64,000 nt of DNA from Distichodus sexfasciatus (Eukaryota > Chordata > Actinopteri > Characiformes > Distichodontidae): NCBI GenBank assembly GCA_032718565.1, contig JAVGVS010000017.1, positions 4,817,866-4,881,865 on the forward strand, read 5' to 3'. Each line of letters starts with the position of its first letter. Position 1 is the stretch's first letter. Below, one piece after another: positions 49,701-63,046 of the stretch. Under the pieces are notes generated by a model, which ran no database searches, was not told where the DNA came from, and worked only from the letters and a program-made list of their open reading frames with translations. A program made the translations under genes and the position numbers.

Positions 49701-52419
49701 GATCAATGTTGAAAGGGAGGAGGTTACGGCAGAGGATTTGGATTGGGAAGAGACTGATGTGGAGAGAGAAGGGGAGAGAGATCCAGGAGCTCTCTGGTGG
49801 TTCTCCAGTGATCCCTGAGCCATGTCTTGATTGCTGACTACTCCACCCAGACGCAGGACCTGCCTGCAAATCTCCTCAGTCATCTGCATCTGGTGAATCT
49901 GCCTTTGCTGCAATACCCTAAGCTCTTCTAAGAGTACAGCTAAAGTAGGTGGTACCTGAATCTCTTCTGGGGGACTTGATGGAGTCTGCTGGACGGAACT
50001 AGGGCTCCCTGGGTGTGGGATTGCATTAAGGGATGAGGAGGATGAGGAGGAAGAATTAGTGGTTGTAGCTGAGATGCCCATCTGAGGAGATGTTATTGTG
50101 GAGTGGGGCTGATGTATAGGAATGTGGGTTTTCTGTTGGACAGGAGGGGGGGACTGAGCCTGGGATGACAAAGAGGGGTGTGGGAAATCTGGAGAAAGAG
50201 AGGAGTGGGTGTTAGGTAAAGAGGTGCTGTATGAAGCAATATGGCTGGGCCAGTGCGGAGGAGAGGAGCTTTCATTAGGCAAGGAAGGGGCATGCAAACC
50301 CCCAGGGGATGGCCTTGGAGCCAAAGGAGGCTGACAGTCTTGGAGAGAGGAAGGGGATGAAGATGATGAGGATGATGAGGTAGCTTCTGAAGCAAGAGAG
50401 GTGGATGGCGACTTCACTGACATCTGTTCTTCTGTAAAACAATAAAGAAAAGGAAAAAAGTGAGATTAGACTTAGAGTAGTCATTTACAGTGCAGATAGA
50501 CAGACATATAGACAGATAGAAATTAGATAGAAATTAATACAAATGTCTTAAATATAAACTGCATATAACTTTATGAAGATATTTTCAAAGCGCCGCTTAA
50601 ATAAGATGATAAAACCCAAAGTTCAATATTTAATTAACTACAACAAGCACAATATGTTTTTTCACTCCTACTACAGGCTGACCACCTTGCTGCTATGGAA
50701 ACAAGATTTTTTTAGTACAATAGGCATCACTGCAACAACCCATAACCCCTCTTAACCCAAACCTATTTCTATCAGCTCTGTCTTTCATCTCTCCATTCAC
50801 CCTCCCCCCTGACCCTGCACAAGGTCACAGGTCATGCAATGCTATGGGTTTTGGGCACTAGTTGAGTGTTCTGATTGGCCAGTTGACCTGACCTATAGAG
50901 CTCTAAGGTCAAATTCTTTTAGAATCTTCAGCCCAGAGAAAAAAAATAAAGAAGGGGGTTGGGAAATTGGAAATCTGAGTGACAGACGATCCCACCCTCC
51001 ATTGCAAACTGACACTGTGAATAACTGTATACAATGGTATGTTATTAAAACAGAGTATCTCAATTCCTAAAGTTAGCATTGTTTAATCATCTTGGCTAAA
51101 CTAACTTTCAGTCTTAGCATTAAATGTGCCAATTCATACCTATATAGATGAAAACAAACAACAAAATCTTCAAGTTTGATGAACACGTCTGACAACAGTT
51201 TATCTTGGAAGAGTGCATTCTTTACCTATCTGCATCTTACCCAATGGAACACCCTACTGAGTAGGAGTATATGGTGAATAGAACTAGGGGAGGGGGTACT
51301 GAGAGAGCAGAACAGAAAGCACAAGGGAACATGAGGGAGAGAATACGGGAAAAGAAAAGAGAATAGAATGAGAAGAGATTAATCTTTACCCAAACACCCC
51401 CTTTTCCCCCTCCCCAAAGCCAGCACCTTATTCACTGTGAATAGGAGAGTTCTCTGAACGAATAAAAGACCCCCAGCAGTCAAGCTGAGTATGCTGCAAG
51501 TCTCTTGGAAGATTGGATATACTGAAAAGCTAACATGGTTATGGCCTCTGAGTGATGCATGTCAGTATAATAACCCTAGTTCTGGAAAGAAAGAAAAAAA
51601 AAACAGGTCCAACTCAGAATCATTTTTACCTATGTATTCCAACCAGTTTTTAACTGCATAAAACTCTGTGTGATGTTACACTTTTTTTTTGTTGCTTTAT
51701 CTGACTTACAATAGACAAGCAATAACTCTGTAATGATGCTGTGAATGCAAAATTTACAAAAATAAATATGCACATGAATCCATAACACCTTTATAATCTT
51801 ACATTCATCAATAAAACGTTATTACAGAGATTACATAGACAATAAAGTTTACTAATAGTGTCAAAGTTTACAAACGGTATAATCTAGATGATCGATGAAG
51901 AAAAGCCTTGTTTTTTACAAGTCACACATTGTCCCATAGGGTTTGAAAGATTAAAAACAAAAGAGTAACTGGGTAAGAAGAGACTGGTGAATCGACATGC
52001 TCGCTGAGGTAATCTGAGACAAATCAAAACCAACGCGCTAGATCACAAACAATGACCCCTCTCATTGGCCAAAACACCACCACACACTATAGACATTTAT
52101 AGCTGTACAGCTCATATATAAAAGTAAAAACATATACTCTAGTGTTTATTTGCATTATAACACCAGATAAACCAATACTGTTAATTTTTTATTTTGTAAT
52201 TAGATTCGTAAAACTTGTACTTTTGCGCCAAATTACTTTTCTATTGTGAGAAACCACATGGCTTCTCTGCTTGTGTCTCCTAGTGCGACTACCGGCACAA
52301 CAATAAACAGAACTTAATATAAATTTACTAATAAATCTCTCACCTTGCAATGCCAGCCGTGTGCCCCCCGGGTCTGCGTTAACGAGTTGCTGGGGTCGCT
52401 TCTGCTTACGGCGCGACAT
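46757..52419 (-). CDS. sall2: Spalt-like C2H2 zinc-finger transcription factor
   Basis: Three exons, in phase: 52419-52344 (MSRRKQKRPQQL, the family's NuRD-recruiting start), 50431-47106 and 46996-46757, giving 1,213 residues. The middle exon is 3.3 kb and fully open, typical of SALL genes. A glutamine-containing helix (EELRVLQQRQIHQMQM) serves SALL multimerisation. C2H2 fingers: a pair at about 375-425 (HVCRFCGKVLSSDSSLQIH, YQCPVCLSRFTTRGNLKAH), three at about 723-810 (CGVCLRVLSCPRALRLH, FPCKLCGRSFSTKGSLRAH, CPLCQRKFTNAVVLQHH), and a last one at about 1117-1145 (YSCTHCGKEYASRSGLK joined to GHMKVH across intron 2). Ser/Pro-rich linkers fill the rest. The protein is a nuclear repressor or activator in development. 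Linkage to slc7a7/oxa1l and ccnb1ip1/ttc5 supports sall2 over other sall genes. Confidence 0.92.
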
Positions 52420-52717
52420 GATTCACGACGAGTGCGCGATATATGAGGGGGGCATCAGCCAAGTCCGAGGGGCCACCAAGTTTTCACACTAATGTGAATC
52501 CCAAAAATGTGTCTATAAAACAGCAACAAAAAAAACTCTATTGCCTCAATTTATGACCACGCGGTTACCCCGTTTGTGCAGAATAACAAATAAATAAATT
52601 CTTGTGCTGATCGGACCGGGAGCGTGACGTCCGCTGTTGCTGCGCGACTTGGCGAGTGCATGTGGCTGTATTTCCTCAACAAGTCCCCTTTCTCAAACTT
52701 GCCCACTCAGGACCCCC

Positions 52718-52718
<1 letters not shown>

Positions 52719-52777
<59 letters not shown>
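52719..52777. repeat. (AC)n microsatellite
   Basis: About 29 uninterrupted AC units, 300 bp upstream of the sall2 start codon. Confidence 0.95.
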
Positions 52778-52780
<3 letters not shown>

Positions 52781-53183
52781 TCTCCTTGTTCTTTACTGAC
52801 ATTTGCATTTCAATAGCATGGAACACCGTCTCTTTTTCTTCCTTGATGCCTTGCATTTCTCACACTGCCGAGCCATAAGGCAATTAAAGGCAATCTCATT
52901 CGTGCTTCTGACAGTAGCATTACACCAACATTTATTTTTCACATTTGCGTGCATCCTGTATTTTGAACAAAACACAACTTTAGAAGGGAGAAGTAAAAAA
53001 TCGGAGATCTTTTACGCATAAGAAGTATTTCAAAGGAGATTTTTACGACTGTGCTGCACGTTCCACTCTTACTGAACAATAGACCACCTTTTTGCATGGT
53101 GAGTTAGTTGGAGCAAAGTTCTTCCATTTTCACTCAACATGGGACAACTCGAGGAAGATACTTTGAGGCAAGCTCACAACACA

Positions 53184-53299
<116 letters not shown>

Positions 53300-54889
53300 G
53301 CATACACATAGCCAGACAGATGGACAGACAAGAAGATAGATAGTTAGACAGATGGAGAGATGGATGGTAGATTTCTGCATGTCTCAATTCACTATGTACA
53401 AGCAGGAACCCTGCGATCATTTTGATAATATTCTGTGTCTTTAAAGCTTTATAGTTGAACAATGTTATAGTAGACCAGACCTCCTGTGGCATCCTTCCTG
53501 TGTCGGTGTGTTCGCATATTTGAAGCTCTATTTAAAAGCCAGTGAATGCAAGGGAATTTCCAACAATGGCGACCTGGACACAGTTGAGTGAGCATCTCTC
53601 TCTCTGCACCCCAGGATCCATTGCTGCCTTGCACAATGCCACCCTTTCACCCTGCCTGTATTCCCATAGACTGCATGGAGGAGGAATGAAGCACAAAGCC
53701 CTTTTAATTGAGGTAGCTGTATCATACACATGTAGCTACAACCATCCTAACTAATTTACACCCCTTGCATCTGAAATACTTATGCTTATACTTGCTTATT
53801 AAAGGTAAATGTAATACACTCAGACTATAGTCAATGTTAGACAAGCACTAAATGTACAGGCCTACAGTCTGAACCTGTAGCTATATCTGTTGCCATCTTC
53901 TTTGCTTCTTGGTAACCAAATGCCTTGTAAGCAGTCAGAATTTGACCTCAGAACAACAGTTTCAGAATATTTTTGATGGCTCAAAAACAGGAAAAATACC
54001 TGTTTATTAAGTACATTACCCACTGGCAAGAGTACTGAATACTTTCTCTAGGTTTTTAACAATCAGGGATGTTCAGATTGATAGTTAATTATCTGTACCA
54101 CTGATCTTAATTTTCAATGTAATTTGTTTCTAAAATACATTTTGCCAAGCCTAAACATTAGAGCAATTTAATTAATTAACAGTACCAAAGTAAAATGTGA
54201 TATGGAAATAAAACAACTGAAACTAGACGTTATGCAAACGTATTGATGGCAGAATGTGACAGATTTCTTATACTGAAAACATAAAAAGCCTTCTGGAGAG
54301 GTAGAAAATAACCCCAGAATGCTGAAAATATTATTTAAACTGTAAAATGAGTTTAATGGGAAAGGTATATGTCATGCATTACATATATATCACGTAAGAA
54401 GGCTTGATTTAGTAATTGGTTATATATCTTATAACAAAAAATTACATTTGTATCGATATCTGTACAGCTAAGGAATCAGATCGGATCGACAACATTTCAG
54501 CTGTCCTGACCCTCAATAATAGCAGCCAACGCATGACCACGCTAATAAACATACTAATTTAGAGTCCCACCTTCAGACTCTGCATACCAGCTGTCGTTAA
54601 CTGTCGTAAAAGTCCAGTCACGATTAGCAGGTCAACAGCAAACCGTGAGAGGTGAAAATATCTACATATAATTTAAAACTGTTGTGAAGCATATGTACTT
54701 GGTATTTGCGGATTTTGTTCACTGCTTTGCTCTTACGTACTATCAGTAGCAAACTTTGCTAACGACTTTAGCTAAGACGTTAGCCGCTTAGCTCCAAAAT
54801 GGCGTTGGCCAACGAACAACGTCAGCCGCTAGATCTGTTTATTTCTGGGCATATTACATTGTCGATCCATTTTTTCTCTTGTTTTAGCA

Positions 54890-56100
54890 ATGTCAGCGTG
54901 TAACTTCAGCCTGCTGTGTAATTTCCCGAAGTGTCGGGCCAGGTTGAGCGGGTTTGCCTGGGTGACGGCCTGCTCGCATGTTTTCTGTGAGCAGCACGGC
55001 TCCGTGGAGTTCAGTCGAACTCCGGCTATCTGCCCCGCCTGCTCCTCTGCGCTGTCCGGCAAGATGGACATCGTCCGCACAGAGCTGGAACCATCAGAAC
55101 ATTACAAAGCGATGGTTTTAGTGGGTTTACGACCCGAGACTGTGCTGGATATCAGCCACAGGGCACTGGCGTTCTGGACATATCAGGTAGGGGCCACACG
55201 ATATTGAGGACTCCCCCTGTGCTTCTGTGTATTATACGAGCGCGCACACACATACAGTACTGTGCAAGAGTCTTCAGCCACCTATGTTACAAATACATTT
55301 CTCTAATGCCTACACACACAAGAGTCAATGATGTGAGTGTTAATGTTCCTTCACATTACTTTTGCGGATATTTGTGTTTCAGGTAAATCAAGAAAGGCTA
55401 TTTATGGAATATAGTATGTCTCGGGCAGAGATACAAATTACTCAGGTTGAGAAAGTGATGGCACAACAGAACCAAACCAGAGAGCTTGAGCTGAATGCCA
55501 TGAGAGAGGAGATTACATCACTGAACAAGGTTGTTTCATACATTTATTATTTCAACAATGCTATTATTAGCAGGAATCTCTTTTGTGTTGTTTTACCCTA
55601 GATGCATGGCTTTAGTTCACTTGTTTTTGTTTTTTAAATTAATCCTTCAGTATTAATCCACTAAAGTTTGGTACCTTCATTTCAGAGGCTGGGGGAGTAC
55701 AAGAGGAAGTATGGTGAAGTTTCTGAACTTCTGATCAAGAAAAACAGGCAGTATCAGAAGCTTCAGGGGCTATTTGAAACATTGAGGCTGCACACCACTG
55801 GAACTCGGGATAGAGGTGGAATGTTTCATGCGGCTCATCCGTTTGCCACAGGTTATTGTTCACATTATAGAAAATACTATTGACAGGTGTCATACACCAA
55901 TTTACATTATCCATGTAGCTGAATGCTGATTCAGTATTTTAATTACAGCATACAGCATTTTAATTAGTTTCTGATATGACTTTTCCCCCATAGGGTTAGG
56001 TAGACAGTGCTCTCCTCATGGCAGTCCTTCTTTCCTGACTATGGGCCCAGATGGTGACAAGCTTTTTCCTTCTTTAGAAAAGGGCTTTTTTCCAAATTAA
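54890..56100 (+). CDS. ccnb1ip1: CCNB1IP1 (HEI10) RING E3 ligase, meiotic crossover factor
   Basis: HEI10 is a RING-containing SUMO/ubiquitin ligase that marks crossover sites in meiosis and also targets cyclin B. Four exons, in phase: 54890-55186, 55383-55529, 55686-55851, 55994-56100, giving 238 residues; the human protein is 277, so the tail is shorter. Exon 1 carries the RING (LLCNFPKCRARLSGFAW, TACSHVFCEQHG, AICPACSSALSGK) and the family-specific LVGLRPETVLDISHRALAFW. Exons 2 and 3 form a coiled coil ending NRQYQKLQGLFETLRLH. It sits tail-to-tail with ttc5, its neighbour in mammals. It has no disruption. The last exon ends FFPN with TAA at 56098. Confidence 0.95.
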
Positions 56101-56937
56101 TTCTCCATTTCAAGAGAAAAGTCAGTCTGACTTTTCTCTTGTGGAACTGATTGGCATTAGTATCATTTCATTTTATGTACTAGTTAACATTGGTTTCTGC
56201 TTCTATTTTATTTTCACTTCTTCATTTAAAAAAGGTTTGAAGTGATGCTAATGGTTACACTGATCACCAGCTGTTCTTGTTGTATGTATTATAATTTACA
56301 CTTGGGATCAGCTCACACCAAGCAGAAATATTGCAAAATATTGCATTTGACCTTTTCACATCTTCATATACTTTTTGGCAACTGTTATTCTTTTATTTAG
56401 GTAATTACTAATGAACAATTAGTAACAATTAATAATTGTTATGATAATTGTTATAGTTATAACAATTATAAAAATAAAAAAGACATATATTGTGGTTTAA
56501 AAGGCATTTGTTCTGCTACCCCACTTGTTCGTTCAAATCGAAATAAGTATCCAAAAGCAGCGCATCACCTTACCATAGTCACCTCACCATAGTGCAAAGT
56601 ATGTTAAAGCTGGTAAGTAAAGGATTGTTCATCAATAGTGACAGAAAACTAGTGCTATAAAGAGAATGGGGGAATCAAATTTATGACTGAGAATTACAAC
56701 ACACACTGAAGTATGTTAGGAGCACCTTTGGAGAAGTTCTATTCCTTTGACTGTAATTTTAAGTCAACAACAACACAACCTTTCACCATCCATGTCAAAA
56801 TACAAAAAGAATTAATAAAAATATGTACAATTTGGACAAAGGAAACAACACACTATGTACATGAAAAACTAAAAGAATACAAATACTATCTTATGTCTAA
56901 TTCATTTGCTGTAGTCTCCCTCTTTAATTGCACTGAG
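56101..56937. other. Convergent 3' ends of ccnb1ip1 and ttc5
   Basis: AT-rich, with an aattgttat-type inverted repeat cluster at about 56405-56475. No gene was seen. Confidence 0.5.
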
Positions 56938-59900
56938 TCACTCAGCATGTGGTTTATAACTGACAGATGCAGCTGTTTGACTTTGTATTGCCTGTTTCTT
57001 TCCATTGACAATAAGCAGCAGAGGAGAGTCCACACGTATACTCCGGAAATTGTAAGACTGCAAAGAGATTTTGGGAAACAAGGTTTGCGTGTATACTGCA
57101 TTATAATAAAACCATTTATTATATGCAATACTTACAGATGAACAAATGAATGTTGATACCTTCTCATTGTGTGCTACACTGTGTCGTTTAACTTGCGGTT
57201 CGGGAATAACAACTGTGTCTCCTATTAAAACACCCCAACCATCAGCCATGTTGTAAACCATGACCACAAAGCATGTCTCCTCACTGTCCACCATTCCGAA
57301 TGTGCTGGATGAAGAGTGGAAAAAGAAACACAAAACCTGAACAAGGTTAACACTTACAGAAAATACAAGATTTCATCTTATTTATTCATCTTTTCCTTGC
57401 GTCTCTCATCTACACACCACCATTTCAAGATGTATTTTTAAATCTGACAACTAGTGAGTCAAAAAAGGTTAGTGGTTTAAACAGTGATCACTTACAATGC
57501 CATGCGACCCTCTGTAGCTAGGCTGAAGACCACCTTTCCCATGACTGCAACTCCAGGGTAGTGGCCGTGTGTAAGGGCAGAGAAACTCCGGAGCTCCAAG
57601 CTTCCTGTGCGCCCTGAAGGAGAGCGGAACTGAGGGGAGGCACAGGGCCCAAAAGCTGACGTGTTCAGTGAAGACAGCATGTTGCGCAAGCGCCGTGCTT
57701 TCACTTTTCCCTTTGGGAAAGGAAGACAGTGAGGTCATGAGTTGGATCCACAAAAAATTAGGGATCTGGTTCTACATTCTGACACTGATAGTTAAAGTCT
57801 CTCTTCCCCTCAGAACAAGCAGGAGCTGAAGTTTGATGCAAAATATAGTCTGCACTTGTGTGGTAAACTGATCAGTACAGCACTGTGGTCAATCAAAAAG
57901 GGGACAACCCTTAAATAAGGACCTTATTCTTTCAGGAACTACCTATAAGAAACTACCGAAACCAGTTCAAGTTCCTGCAGTGTGAAAGTGGAAAAGTCAC
58001 TTTCTAGTTCCAAAACAGGTTCCTTCTGTGTGAAGGCACAGTTTTGTTGGGTCACAGTTAAGCACAACTTCTCCCTTCCACACAGTGTCAATACTGCTTA
58101 TAATACTCTGCAGTCATCTACTGCAGACATACACATATGTATTTAAATACTTGTGACAATCATATAACTTTACTGCCATCTACTGGAGAATACATGGTCT
58201 TCAGAAAGTTCAATGGTTATGAGAAAACCATGTGTTAACAGTAGAGGTGTGAATCTTCACTGGTCTCACGATTCGATTCGATTATGATTATCACGTCTTC
58301 GATTTGATATCTCGATGCATTGCGATGCATGCAATCAATTTTTCCAAATTACTTCACATTGCACGCAGATTGGGCATGGATCACAGATTGGGCAGCTATA
58401 GTTGCTACTGAATCTTTATGCCACAGCCAGAAAATCACCAAGTAATGTCATTATAATACAACTGGTTCTGTCCTAGGAACCACCACTCAGACTAAGTGTT
58501 GGAGGGAGTATTTTTTGTATTACTTTTTAGATATTTGCATTAAATTCATTATTCATGAAGATCAAAGTCAAAGTAAATTTTGTCATCTCTGCTATATACT
58601 GTACAGATATACAGAGAGAGGAGACAACATGGCTCCAGTTTACACAAATAGGGCAAGAATAAATAGGGCATATAGAACAAAAAGTATATAAATAGAATAC
58701 AAAATATACATTTTAAACTAGAAATGGAGTATTTAATATAAACTTTAAACTTGTACTAGAAATAGAGGTAGAAAGAGAGAATTTAGATGCAGTATTACCT
58801 ACAAAAGTGCAAACTGACTTTTTCACTGTATGTGCAAGAGGTTAGAGACAGTTTCAGTATGAAAAATTCTATATCCAGTCTATTAATAAAACAATATCTC
58901 TTAAAACAGTCTGACTAACATTGAACTTTGTGCAGATATCATAACAGCAGTGGAGAACTAGAGTCTGTGCAATACTTTTCAATAACTTAGTTAGTTAGAA
59001 GGTAACCAGTGATATATACATTCAATGTTCAAAATGTACCAAAATCAGTTGGAAATGTTTTGAAAAATAAAAAAGGAATAGTTTTTAGAAAGTGAATTCA
59101 GTAGTAAAGGGGGACTGCATGTCACAGACCACCTGCAATACCGCCGTAGACCGCTAAGGGGCAGCGGATCGCCAGTTGAAAACCTCCGTTCAAAAAAATC
59201 GATTCACCAATCAATATCGATTCTTGTTCGAAAAATACGATATCGATTCAAAAATTCACGGATCGATCTTTTCCTGTTGCTATGCACTACTTGCTGCCAC
59301 CGCGCAAGGAGAGCTATATAAACGCGAGACCGACGAAACCGAAACCAAACAGAGCCATGGCTGAAGCTGCTCCACTCAAATCACCATCTGGCCTAAAGGC
59401 CGATGTTTGGCAACACTTCAGTTTTAAAACAAGTTATTTTATAACCAAGCAAAACTAGTATTGACGAAAAAAGAAATCTCTAAATAAATCGATATCGAAT
59501 CGAATCGAGAATTGAATGGGATCATGACCCTGTGAAACGGAATCGAATCAGGAAATCAGCAACGATGCCCTAAGAGCTGCCATTGCATTGATGCAGAATC
59601 GTCCACATCTGCATCGTGATGCATCGATTATGTGATTAATTTCAACACCCCTAGTTAACAGTGATGATAAAATATTTCTGAACAATGTAATTATATTAAT
59701 ATATTTAAGGAGTTCAAGAAAGTTAAATGTTACTTGTATTGTATAATCAGGCTCAATTACATGATATTTTGATTTCAGGTCATATCACCCAACCTATAAT
59801 TAGTGAATTTTTCTCACCTTATTTTCGATTAAACTAGTTACTTGATCCAGGTAGACCAGTAACTGCCTCTCTCTCTCAGCGGGTTCGTCCCAGGCGGGGT

Positions 59901-62734
59901 CAAGTGCAGCTGCCCGACTGTACCCATCCAAAGCTGAACTGAACATCTCCTCATACTGGAAAAGCTAATGTAACAAAGTCAGACATAAACCAAAATAACG
60001 TACATAGCTTATTTGAAGGGTTGGCATATCACATCAGGAAAAGTAGCACTTCTTAAAACAACATTATTAACATAATGCTAGCACAATGCTTTGCACAACA
60101 CATAACGTTAAACAATGTAAAAAGCAAAATGAGTAAAATGTTAAATAAAACAGACAGAACAAGCTGATTACCGTGGCTCGATTGAAGTGCAGATCTGCAT
60201 TCAATGCAGATGCTTTGTCAATTTTCTCCTAAAACATACATAAAAACATAGTTACCAAAGACAGTCAGCAGGAGCATGTCCAACAGAGACACTACTGAAT
60301 AGTTTACTGAATGTACTTTTGTGCATATTCACTCACAGCTTGTGCATAGGCACTAAGAGCTTGCTGAGACATTTGAGGATTTTGTCCACTGGTAAAGAAC
60401 AGTGAGATATATGCGTTTCCTAAGATGTCTGCACAAGAAAAGGTGAATTTTTAAAGGGCAGTCAAATACAGACAGAAGAAAGTAACTAATAAAGTGATTT
60501 TATTAGCCTATAAAAATGTTATTTATTAGCTTACACCAGGATGTTCCATCAGTGACATCCATTTGTACAGCTTGTCTAGCCAAGTCTACACTCTCCAAAA
60601 TACGCTTGCCCTGCTCCTGGACACCCCCTTCTGATGGGAGTTGCCTAAGCACCATGGAGAGATTTCGCAAAGACACTTTGTTCTTGCTCTAAAGAAGCAA
60701 AATGCAGAGAACATGGTCAATACAAAATATGAATGAATTATTCACCATCTAACAACACTGGTGCAACCAACACCTTTTGCAACACTTCAGTACTATTTCA
60801 ATTCACCACACCCCTCTACCTCCTCTGATCTATTTTGCTTGTACCTGCTGAAGTGCGCCTGTGAAGCAGGTCTTTGCAGCAATTAGGTCTCCTTTCTTCC
60901 AGTACTGCTCGCCAAGTGTGTTCCATCCTTCCACCAGGCCTGGCTCCAACTTCACTGCTCGGGAAAGACACTCTTCTGCTGTCTGACTGAACTGTGGAGA
61001 TATGTTCAGACACCGGCCTTGCAGGAGCAGGTATTGGGCACTGTTTTTGTAGAGTCCTGCCAGTTAAAAATAAGCCTTAATCATGTGCAGTTGAGATGTA
61101 TCTTTATTCTACATATACAAATACAGCATTTAATGGAATATGACTGTGCATGCCATTTTAAATTAAATTAAGCAAATGAATAAAATTAATTCATTCATTC
61201 ATTATCTGAACTGCTTAATTCCAACTGGGGTCCCGGGGGGGAAGGACTGGAGCCTGTCCCAGGAACATACGGGCACAAGGCAGGGACCAACCCTGGGCAG
61301 GCACCAACACACCGCAAGGCACACACACTCACTCTCCCATTCACACCTTACAGTGCCAATTTAGAGTCGCCAATTAACCTATAGTGCATGCTTTTGGACT
61401 GTGGGAGGAAACCGGAGTATCCAAAGAAAACCCATGCAAACTACACACGGAAACGCCCCACAGCCGACCCGGGGCTCAAACCCAGGACCTTCTTGCTGCG
61501 AGGCGGCAGCACTACCCTCTGCGCCACTGTGCCGCCCAGGGATAAAATTAAATAGTTTCAAAAATGCTAATCTAAAATAAATAGAATGGGCAACTGTGCA
61601 TGTTGTATTTGTGCTAAGGTGGCTGTATGACATCCAGAACTGTATGAGAAGATCAGTCTATACTACTAAAAACCTGTGGTGGCGTGTGTGGTTTCAATAT
61701 TCTATACTTTTCAATCCTATTCATAAGTAAGATTTTCACCTTCTTTCTCATCCAGCTTTTTCAGTGTCTTTTCCATCTCCTGGGCAACATCATTCTGTTT
61801 TCTACTGGCATCCTCCACACTATGTGTTTCAAAATAGTGGTCCCTAAAGTGATATAGGTCATCAACAAGATCCTAAAGTTCAACCAAAAATCAGCAGTTA
61901 GTTGAGAGAGGAGTGTTCAATTTAATTACATTTTCAACAGCAGCAAGGAGTGTTTAAGATTCATGGTAAGTTTTTTTTTTTTTTTTTTACTAATAATGAC
62001 AATGTTGATCTGTAACTCTGCTGCCTTGCTGAATTCAGCATTTGAACCTGCTTTGCTCAGTCTGCTCTTGTTAATTAGCTGATTAATTCAGGTGCATTGG
62101 CAATAGAGAAAATGACACTAAAACATCTGAACTAAAAGATGACACAAAAACACGAGCATAGATGTTCAATATTCGTACAAACACACATTCCACTTCAGAC
62201 TAGCATATTATTTTAGGTTGATCATGAGATCTTCACAATTATACTTTTGATTTAAATCTGCCTTACCTAATATATGTCCACTAACACTACATGTTAGGTA
62301 ACATTAAATACAGTTAAACATGATTAAACATCCCATAAGGCACAATCAAGATTTTGGAACCAACTAAGAATAGATATCATACTCTGGCATGAATATGAAG
62401 CTAATTCCCCTCCGAACCGTTTCGGTAATACAGTGGTTCAAGTATTTTTGTGCAAAGCGTTGTTTTTTATTAAAGACTGCTTATCACAGTAGTTTTCCTC
62501 TCAACATACATCCTGGGCTAGCTGCATTAGCGATGCTCGTTGTTGTAGTAACAATTAGCAGGGTAGTAGAAACAAGTTTCTAACTTCGTAATCTATAATT
62601 CAATATGGTATAATAATTCTACTGTCCCTTACGGCTTTATTCTAGTGGACAGTGTTAAAAGCCCTTACCGTCAGGACTTGCAAATCATCTTTGTTTGGCT
62701 TTTTTTGCTCACCATCGTTGTCAACTTCAGCCAT
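56938..62734 (-). CDS. ttc5: TTC5 (STRAP), TPR/OB-fold cofactor
   Basis: TTC5 is a p53/p300 stress cofactor and the factor that recognises nascent tubulin for mRNA decay. Ten exons, in phase: 62734-62669, 61872-61740, 61056-60845, 60688-60535, 60428-60337, 60228-60172, 59964-59818, 57710-57496, 57304-57160, 57057-56938, giving 446 residues (human 440). TPR motifs fill the N-terminal part (SAQYLLLQGRCLNI, EGWNTLGEQYWKKGD, SWYILGNAYISLF, SALDGYSRAAALDPAWDE). The C-terminal OB fold includes HGHYPGVAVMGKVVFSLA, GWGVLIGDTVVIPEPQV and SPLLLIVNGKK. The start MAEVDNDGEQ is the first ATG after a GC-richer region shared with man2b2. The intron between 59818 and 57710 holds a hAT copy. Confidence 0.95.
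58555..58700 (-). repeat. Dispersed repeat, copy 4, nested in hAT element
   Basis: Minus-oriented: tcaaagtcaaagtaaatttt, ctatatactgtaca, acatggctccagttta. Same order as 30285-30425 and the inverse of 23930-24025. Confidence 0.75.
59335..59346 (+). promoter_or_regulatory. ISRE-like motif in the transposon promoter
   Basis: GAAACCGAAACC satisfies GAAANNGAAAC. It lies between the TATA box and the ATG of the transposon-encoded frame. It may be chance. Confidence 0.35.
61190..61545. repeat. Dispersed repeat, long copy in ttc5 intron
   Basis: Begins attcattcattcattatctg and ends gccactgtgccgcccagg. It contains ttggactgtgggaggaaacc and aacccaggaccttcttgctg, phrases of a repeat that recurs in many fish genomes. 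A shorter copy is at 41128-41283. Confidence 0.75.
61971..61989. repeat. Poly-T run
   Basis: Uninterrupted T run inside a ttc5 intron. Confidence 0.9.
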
Positions 62735-63046
62735 GTTTAGGTGGTAGGCTCAGAAACTGCAGAAACATAAACTCGATCGCCGCCTGCTGTTTGGGAGGTT
62801 AATATTCACAATGATCAAAGGAAAACCTTTTAGAACTGTTAACATAAATCAATTTTTGGCACATAAAGTATTGTTTTTTCTTTTACATGTTATGCAATTT
62901 CCAGTTTTTAGCATGCTTTCACTAAGTCACTTATTGAGGACTTATGGGCAGGTTATAGTGCGCATGCTCAGTACGAAGTCATACGCTGTCATGAGACATT
63001 CGTCAGCCGACTACACATTGTCCTGTAGTTGTTTTTATCCGGAAAA
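62735..63046. promoter_or_regulatory. Bidirectional promoter region ttc5 / man2b2
   Basis: The two start codons are divergent and only 312 bp apart. The stretch contains gtgcgcatgctcag (about 62958), an NRF1-like palindrome of the GCGCATGCGC type with one mismatch, common in housekeeping bidirectional promoters. Confidence 0.5.

Larger units (their letters stand above)
58242..59653 (+). mobile_element. hAT-type transposon with TATA box and BED-finger start
   Basis: Flanked by GTTAACAG at 58234-58241 and 59654-59661, an exact 8-bp duplication. Ends TAGAGGTGTGAA and (reverse complement) TAGGGGTGTTGAA are inverted repeats. Subterminal zones are rich in ATCGATTCGATT-type palindromes. At 59314-59322 there is a TATA box, and 59357-59458 is a 33-codon frame starting MAEAAPLKSPSGLKADVWQH, the beginning of a BED-finger transposase, ending at a stop. 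A copy of the dispersed repeat is nested at 58555-58700. Confidence 0.85.
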
